Assembly: GCA_028711355.1 (NCBI GenBank)
Contig: JAQTSL010000003.1
Location: 1-34,507, forward strand
Direction: 5' to 3'
From: Rhodoferax sp.
GTDB taxonomy: Bacteria; Pseudomonadota; Gammaproteobacteria; Burkholderiales; Burkholderiaceae_C
Length of the DNA stretch: 34,507 bases
A program made the position numbers and the translations under genes. This document shows positions 29,031 through 34,507 of the stretch, piece by piece. Numbering within the stretch: the first letter of the stretch is position 1; every line of letters begins with the position of its first letter. The notes under the pieces were generated by a model. That model worked only from the letters and a program-made list of their open reading frames with translations, had not been told where the DNA came from and ran no database searches.

Positions 29031-30547
29031 TGAACGATCTGCAAGACCAACACGTTCTGATTCTCGGCCTGGGCGCTTCGGGCCTGGCGATGGCGCGCTG
29101 GTGCGTGCGCTGCGGCGCGCGGGTGACCGTGGCCGACACGCGCGCGGCACCACCGCAACTGGCCACTTTGCAGCGTGATGTACCTGCTGCGCAATTTGTC
29201 AGTGGTGTGCTGGATGCAGCGCTGGTGCAGGGCACCGACGTGCGTGCCGTGTTCAAGAGTCCGGGCCTGAGCCCGGTTCAAGTTGCTCCTGTGATGCAAG
29301 CAGCCAGCGCAAGGGGGCTGTGGGCTAGCGGCGAATTAGGCTTGTATGCCCGGGCGCTGGCGCAGCTCAAGACAGGACGCGGTTACGCACCTGCTGTGCT
29401 GGCCGTGACCGGCACCAACGGCAAAACCACGGTCACGTCGCTGACTGGGCAACTGGTCGAGCGCGCGGGTAAGACGGTGGCGGTGGCGGGCAACATCGGC
29501 CCCACGTTGCTCGACACGCTGGCCCAGCGGCTCGCTGCCGACGCGTTACCCGAGGTCTGGGTGCTGGAGCTTTCCAGCTTTCAGCTTGACGGCGTGCATG
29601 GTTTTGAGCCCACCGCCGCCGCAGTGCTCAACATCACCCAGGATCATCTGGACTGGCACGGCAGCATGGCCGCTTACGCGCAGACCAAGAGCAGCATCTT
29701 TGGCCAGCAGGGATTGATGGTGCTCAACCGCGACGACGACGAAGTCATGCGGATGCTGCCGCCCCCGACTAAGGTAAAACGGCAACGGCCACAGCAGCGC
29801 GCTTGCATCCTTTTTGGCGGTGACATGCCGCAGCGCCCGGGCGACTTTGGCATCGAGACCGTCAACGGCATGACGTGGCTGGTGCGTGCGCAGGAAGCCG
29901 ATGAAACCGGGCGCAAACCTGGCGCGGCGGCTGACCAGTTGTTTATCCAGCGCCTGCTGCCCGCCGATGCGCTGCGTATTCGGGGTCGCCACAACGCCCT
30001 CAACGCCTTGTCCGCGCTGGCGCTGGCCAGCAGCGCCGGTTGTGCGCTGGCTCCCATGCTATACGGTTTGCGCGACTACCGTGGTGAGCCGCACCGGGTG
30101 CAGCCAATCGGCAGCGTCAACGCGGTCGAATACTTTGACGACAGCAAAGGCACCAATGTCGGCGCCAGCGTGGCCGCGCTGATCGGGCTGGGTGCTGAGC
30201 GCAAAGTGGTGGTGATTCTGGGTGGCGAAGGCAAGGGGCAGGACTTTGCGCCACTGGCCGAGCCAGTGCGCCGCCTTGTGCGTGCGGTGCTGCTGATCGG
30301 GCGTGACGCGCCGATCATTCGCGCTGCGTTGGCCGACTGCGGAACGCCCCTGATCGATGCAAGCAGCATGGCCGACGCCGTGGCGCGGGCCAGCGCCCAA
30401 GCCCGCGCCGGTGACGCGGTGTTGATGTCGCCGGCCTGCGCCAGCTTTGACATGTTTGACAACTACGAGCACCGTGCCCACGCCTTTGTGCAAGCCGTGC
30501 GCGAGCTGGCGCTGGACGCTGGCACCGATCTGGAGGTGCCAGCGTGA
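29030..30547 (+). CDS. murD: UDP-N-acetylmuramoylalanine--D-glutamate ligase
   Basis: [81 protein letters not shown]. Confidence 0.97.
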   Translation: MNDLQDQHVLILGLGASGLAMARWCVRCGARVTVADTRAAPPQLATLQRDVPAAQFVSGVLDAALVQGTDVRAVFKSPGLSPVQVAPVMQAASARGLWASGELGLYARALAQLKTGRGYAPAVLAVTGTNGKTTVTSLTGQLVERAGKTVAVAGNIGPTLLDTLAQRLAADALPEVWVLELSSFQLDGVHGFEPTAAAVLNITQDHLDWHGSMAAYAQTKSSIFGQQGLMVLNRDDDEVMRMLPPPTKVKRQRPQQRACILFGGDMPQRPGDFGIETVNGMTWLVRAQEADETGRKPGAAADQLFIQRLLPADALRIRGRHNALNALSALALASSAGCALAPMLYGLRDYRGEPHRVQPIGSVNAVEYFDDSKGTNVGASVAALIGLGAERKVVVILGGEGKGQDFAPLAEPVRRLVRAVLLIGRDAPIIRAALADCGTPLIDASSMADAVARASAQARAGDAVLMSPACASFDMFDNYEHRAHAFVQAVRELALDAGTDLEVPA

Positions 30548-31812
30548 GCGCCGTCGCCATGACCTTGCAACAGCGCGTGCTGGGCTGGTTCGGCATGGCG
30601 TCTGTGCCTTCTGCCGATGTGTTGCCGGTGTGGCTGGGTCAGGGTCGGCTGACGGCCACACCGGCATCCATGGGGCGCGCCCAGGGCTATGACCAGGCGC
30701 TGGTATGGGTCTGCGTGGTGCTGTTGCTGTGGGGGCTGGTGATGGTCTATTCGGCGTCGATCGCACTGCCGCAAAACCCGCGCTTTGCCCGTTACACCCC
30801 AACCTACTTTTTGGCGCGTCACGCGATGTGGTTGTTGCTGGCACTGCTGGCGGCACTGCTGACCTACACCGTACCAATGGCGGTTTGGGAGCGGTCAGCG
30901 CGCCCGCTGTTTCTATTGTCGTTGTTGCTGCTGGTACTGGTGCTGATTCCGCACGTGGGCAAGGTGGTCTATGGCGCGCGGCGCTGGATCGGCGTTGGGC
31001 CGATGAGTTTTCAGCCGTCCGAGTTGGCCAAGTTGACCGTGCTGCTGTACGCGGCAGATTACATGGTGCGCAAGATGGATGTGAAAGAGCGCTTTTTTCA
31101 CGCGGTTTGGCCGATGGGCGCAGCGGTGGCGGTGGTCGGGGTGCTGTTGCTGGCCGAGCCCGATATGGGCGCCTTTATGGTGATCGCGGTGATTGCCATG
31201 GGCATATTGTTTCTGGGTGGCGTCAATGCGCGCATGTTTTTTGTGATTGCGACCATTCTGGTGGTGGCGTTCAGCTTGATCATTGCGTCGAGCCAGTGGC
31301 GGCGTGAGCGCATTTTTGCCTACCTGGACCCGTGGAGCGAGACCAACGCGCTGGCCAAGGGTTACCAGCTTACCCATTCGCTGATTGCCATTGGTCGCGG
31401 CGAAATATTTGGCGTGGGGTTGGGCGGCAGCGTCGAAAAGCTCAACTGGCTGCCCGAGGCGCATACCGACTTTTTGCTGGCGGTGATCGGCGAAGAGTTT
31501 GGCCTGATCGGCGTGGTACTGGTGATCGGCCTGTTTCTGTGGCTGGTGCGGCGCATGATGTCGATTGGCCGCCAGGCGATTGCGCTGGAGCGGGTCTTTG
31601 CCGGGCTGGTGGCGCAGGGGGTGGCGGTCTGGATGGGGTTTCAGGCGTTCATCAACATGGGCGTGAACCTGGGAGCCTTGCCGACCAAGGGCCTGACGTT
31701 GCCGCTGATGAGCTACGGCGGCTCGGCGGTGCTGATCAACCTGGTGGCGATTGCCGTGGTACTGCGCGTTGACAGAGAGAACAGAACGCTCATGCACGGA
31801 GGCCGGGTATGA
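30544..31812 (+). CDS. ftsW: Putative lipid II flippase/glycosyltransferase FtsW
   Basis: [71 protein letters not shown]. Confidence 0.97.
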   Translation: MSAVAMTLQQRVLGWFGMASVPSADVLPVWLGQGRLTATPASMGRAQGYDQALVWVCVVLLLWGLVMVYSASIALPQNPRFARYTPTYFLARHAMWLLLALLAALLTYTVPMAVWERSARPLFLLSLLLLVLVLIPHVGKVVYGARRWIGVGPMSFQPSELAKLTVLLYAADYMVRKMDVKERFFHAVWPMGAAVAVVGVLLLAEPDMGAFMVIAVIAMGILFLGGVNARMFFVIATILVVAFSLIIASSQWRRERIFAYLDPWSETNALAKGYQLTHSLIAIGRGEIFGVGLGGSVEKLNWLPEAHTDFLLAVIGEEFGLIGVVLVIGLFLWLVRRMMSIGRQAIALERVFAGLVAQGVAVWMGFQAFINMGVNLGALPTKGLTLPLMSYGGSAVLINLVAIAVVLRVDRENRTLMHGGRV

Positions 31813-32885
31813 GCCAAACTGTTTTGATCATGGCGGGCGGTACCGGCGGTCATATCTTTGCGGGTCTGGCGCTGGCGCACGCGTTGCGGGACAACGGTTG
31901 GCGCGTGCATTGGCTGGGCGGACGCGGCAGCAGCGCGCAGCCCAGCATGGAAAGCCAGTTGGTACCCAAAGAAGGCTTTGCCTTTGAAGCGATCGACTTT
32001 GGCGGTGTACGCGGCAAGGGCCTGGCGACCGTGCTGCTGCTGCCGCTGCGTCTGCTCAAGGCGTTCTGGCAAAGCATCGCCGTGATCCGCCGGGTCCGTC
32101 CGGACGTGGTGGTCGGTTTGGGCGGCTACATCACTTTTCCCGCGGGCATGATGAGCGTGTTGCTGGGCAAGCCGCTGCTGCTGCACGAGCAGAACTCAGT
32201 GGCTGGCTTGGCCAACAAGGTGCTGAGCCAAGTCGCCGATCGGGTCTTTTGCGCTTTTCCTGATGTGATCAAGCGCGCGCATTGGATCGGCAACCCGTTG
32301 CGCGCGGCGTTTTTACGGGTGCCCGACCCGGCGCAGCGCTTTGCCGGGCGCAGCGGGCCACTGCGCCTGCTGGTGGTGGGCGGCAGTCTGGGTGCCAAAG
32401 CCTTAAATGAAATCGTGCCGCAGGCGCTGGCCTTGCTGCCCCCAGATCAGCGCCCCGGTGTGGTCCATCAAAGCGGCGCCAAACAGATTGACGCGCTGCG
32501 TGCCAACTACGGCGCTGCTGGTGTGAGCGCCGAGCTGACGCCGTTTATTGATGACACCGCGCAGGCGTTTGCCGACGCCGACCTGGTGATTTGTCGCGCT
32601 GGTGCCAGCACCGTCACCGAACTGGCGGCAGTCGGCGCCGCCGCGCTGTTGGTGCCGTTCCCGTTTGCGGTGGACGATCACCAGACCACCAATGCGCGCT
32701 TTTTGGTCGATGCGGATGCGGCGTGGCTGGTGCCACAGGCCGAGCTGAGCCCTGAAAAACTGGCTCAACTGCTATTAACAATGGAGCGTCCTGCGCTCTT
32801 GCATAAAGCGCTACAAGCCAAAAAGATGCAAAAACGTGAGGCCACCGAACAGTTGCTGGCGGCCTGCCAGGAGTTGATCGCATGA
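31809..32885 (+). CDS. murG: UDP-N-acetylglucosamine--LPS N-acetylglucosamine transferase MurG
   Basis: [70 protein letters not shown]. Confidence 0.97.
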   Translation: MSQTVLIMAGGTGGHIFAGLALAHALRDNGWRVHWLGGRGSSAQPSMESQLVPKEGFAFEAIDFGGVRGKGLATVLLLPLRLLKAFWQSIAVIRRVRPDVVVGLGGYITFPAGMMSVLLGKPLLLHEQNSVAGLANKVLSQVADRVFCAFPDVIKRAHWIGNPLRAAFLRVPDPAQRFAGRSGPLRLLVVGGSLGAKALNEIVPQALALLPPDQRPGVVHQSGAKQIDALRANYGAAGVSAELTPFIDDTAQAFADADLVICRAGASTVTELAAVGAAALLVPFPFAVDDHQTTNARFLVDADAAWLVPQAELSPEKLAQLLLTMERPALLHKALQAKKMQKREATEQLLAACQELIA

Positions 32886-34315
32886 AGCACGCCATCAAAC
32901 ACATCCACTTTGTCGGCATCGGTGGTGTCGGTATGTCGGGTATTGCCGAGATTTTGTTCAATCTGGGTTACACCATTTCGGGTTCCGACCAGGCCGACAG
33001 CGCCACCTTGCAGCGTCTGGCCGGTCTGGGCATTCGCACCCATGTCGGTCACGGCGCAGAGCACATCGCCGGCGCCGACGCGGTGGTGACCTCGACGGCG
33101 GTGCACGGCGACAACCCCGAGGTGATTGCCGCGCGCGCGGCGCACATCCCGGTGGTGCCACGCGCGCTGATGCTGGCCGAGCTGATGCGCCTGAAAACCG
33201 GCATTGCCATTGCCGGCACCCACGGCAAAACCACCACCACCAGCCTGGTCGCCAGCGTGCTGGCTGAGGCCGGGCTGGACCCGACGTTTGTCATCGGTGG
33301 GCGCCTGAACAGCGCCGGTGCCAATGCCCGCCTGGGCAAGGGCGACTACATCGTGGTCGAGGCCGACGAGTCGGACGCGTCGTTTTTGAACCTGCTGCCG
33401 GTGCTGGCGGTGGTGACCAACATCGACGCCGATCACATGGAAACTTACGGTCACGACTTTGCCAAGCTCAAGCAGGCGTTTGTTGACTTTTTGCACAAGA
33501 TGCCGTTCTACGGCACGGCCATTCTTTGCACCGACGACGCGGCGCTGCGCTCGATCGTGGCGCAGGTGACCTGTCCGGTTACCAGCTACGGCTTCGATGA
33601 GGGGGCCGAAGTGCGCGCGTTGGACGTGCGTGCCGTCGGCGCCCAAATGCACTTTACCGTGCAGCGGCGCAATGGTGTGGTGTTGCCTGACCTGGCGGTG
33701 GTGCTGAACTTGCCAGGGCGGCACAACGTGCTTAATGCCTTGTCCGCCATTGCGGTGGCGGTGGAACTGGGCGTTGACGACGCGGCGGTGTTGCGCGCAT
33801 TGGCCAACTTTACCGGTGTCGGGCGGCGCTTTCAGCGCTATGGCGAGTTGCCCAGTGCCGATGGTGGCACGTTCACGCTGGTCGATGACTACGGTCACCA
33901 CCCGCGGGAAATGGCCGCCACGCTGGCAGCAGCGCGCGGCGCCTTTCCCGGGCGGCGCTTGCTGCTGGCGTTTCAGCCACACCGCTTTACCCGCACACGT
34001 GACTGCTTTGACGATTTTGTCAAGGTCATTGCGCAAGCCGACGCGGTGCTGCTGACCGAGGTTTACGCCGCCGGTGAAGCTCCGATCGTGGCGGCTGACG
34101 GGCGCAGCCTGGCGCGTGCGCTGCGCGTGGCCGGTCAGATCGAGCCGGTGTTTGTTGATGACGTGGCCGATCTGCCGCGCGCCATTGCAAGCAACGCCAA
34201 AGACGGCGACGTGGTGCTGTGCATGGGGGCCGGGTCGATTGGTGCAGTGAGCGCCAAGGTGGTTCATATGCTATCAAGTGCAGAGCTGTTTGCGCAGGAA
34301 GGACGAGGGCTATGA
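32882..34315 (+). CDS. murC: UDP-N-acetylmuramate--L-alanine ligase
   Basis: [67 protein letters not shown]. Confidence 0.97.
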   Translation: MKHAIKHIHFVGIGGVGMSGIAEILFNLGYTISGSDQADSATLQRLAGLGIRTHVGHGAEHIAGADAVVTSTAVHGDNPEVIAARAAHIPVVPRALMLAELMRLKTGIAIAGTHGKTTTTSLVASVLAEAGLDPTFVIGGRLNSAGANARLGKGDYIVVEADESDASFLNLLPVLAVVTNIDADHMETYGHDFAKLKQAFVDFLHKMPFYGTAILCTDDAALRSIVAQVTCPVTSYGFDEGAEVRALDVRAVGAQMHFTVQRRNGVVLPDLAVVLNLPGRHNVLNALSAIAVAVELGVDDAAVLRALANFTGVGRRFQRYGELPSADGGTFTLVDDYGHHPREMAATLAAARGAFPGRRLLLAFQPHRFTRTRDCFDDFVKVIAQADAVLLTEVYAAGEAPIVAADGRSLARALRVAGQIEPVFVDDVADLPRAIASNAKDGDVVLCMGAGSIGAVSAKVVHMLSSAELFAQEGRGL

Positions 34316-34329
34316 GGCAATTTGATATA
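34270..34329. repeat. Member of ~55-60 bp dispersed repeat spanning the murC/ddl junction
   Basis: gctatcaagtgcagagctgtttgcgcaggaaggacgagggctatgaggcaatttgatata. Confidence 0.75.
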
Positions 34330-34507
34330 AACACTGAAAAAGTGGCGGTGCTGCTGGGCGGTCGCTCGGCTGAACGCGAGGTGTCGCTCATGTCGGGCGC
34401 AGGCGTGCTCCAGGCGTTGCAAGGGCAGGGCGTGGATGCCCATGCCTTTGACCCGGCCGAGCGCGACTTGAGCGAGCTCAAAATACAAGGCTTTACCCGT
34501 TGCTTTA
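34312..34507 (+). CDS. ddl: D-alanine--D-alanine ligase (partial, runs off right edge)
   Basis: [40 protein letters not shown] overlap with murC. Confidence 0.93.
   Translation, partial: MRQFDINTEKVAVLLGGRSAEREVSLMSGAGVLQALQGQGVDAHAFDPAERDLSELKIQGFTRCF

Noticed and set aside
32765-34267. 500-aa minus-strand ORF opposite murC
   Set aside because: Antisense shadow ORF of murC; H/Q/R-rich with no domain.
1-34507. tRNA, rRNA, CRISPR, phage or complete insertion sequence
   Set aside because: None recognised on reading either strand; only short repeats and a TA module suggest mobility.

Overview
This is a high-GC Burkholderiales/Comamonadaceae-like chromosomal segment (taxonomy inferred from gene order and protein similarity, not tested). 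From left to right it carries: (i) a partial Nudix hydrolase on the minus strand that runs off the left edge; (ii) dapF, a DUF484 gene and xerC; (iii) a small unknown protein, an RlmI-like methyltransferase, a His-rich CobW/COG0523 GTPase, a Cys-poor DksA and an uncharacterised protein; (iv) hslV-hslU; (v) a Phd/VapC-type toxin-antitoxin pair; (vi) a fused HyuA-HyuB (5-oxoprolinase/hydantoinase) gene and a MarR-like regulator, divergent from a TRAP transporter (DctP-DctQ-DctM) and an EamA permease; (vii) the dcw cell-wall/division cluster mraZ-rsmH-ftsL-ftsI-murEF(fusion)-mraY-murD-ftsW-murG-murC-ddl(partial). The least routine signals are non-coding. Four GTG boxes at exact 10-bp spacing lie upstream of mraZ and form a candidate MraZ operator. 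A ~55-60 bp dispersed repeat recurs, mostly in frame inside conserved genes, including across the murC/ddl junction. A second palindromic repeat fills the gaps before rlmI and murD up to the start codons. A third family of REP-like hairpins surrounds hslV. There is also a perfect 22-bp-arm palindrome after hslU and a dyad operator candidate in the oxoprolinase/TRAP divergent promoter. I found no clear new defence system. The best candidate for an undescribed functional unit is the oxoprolinase/MarR/TRAP/EamA locus.
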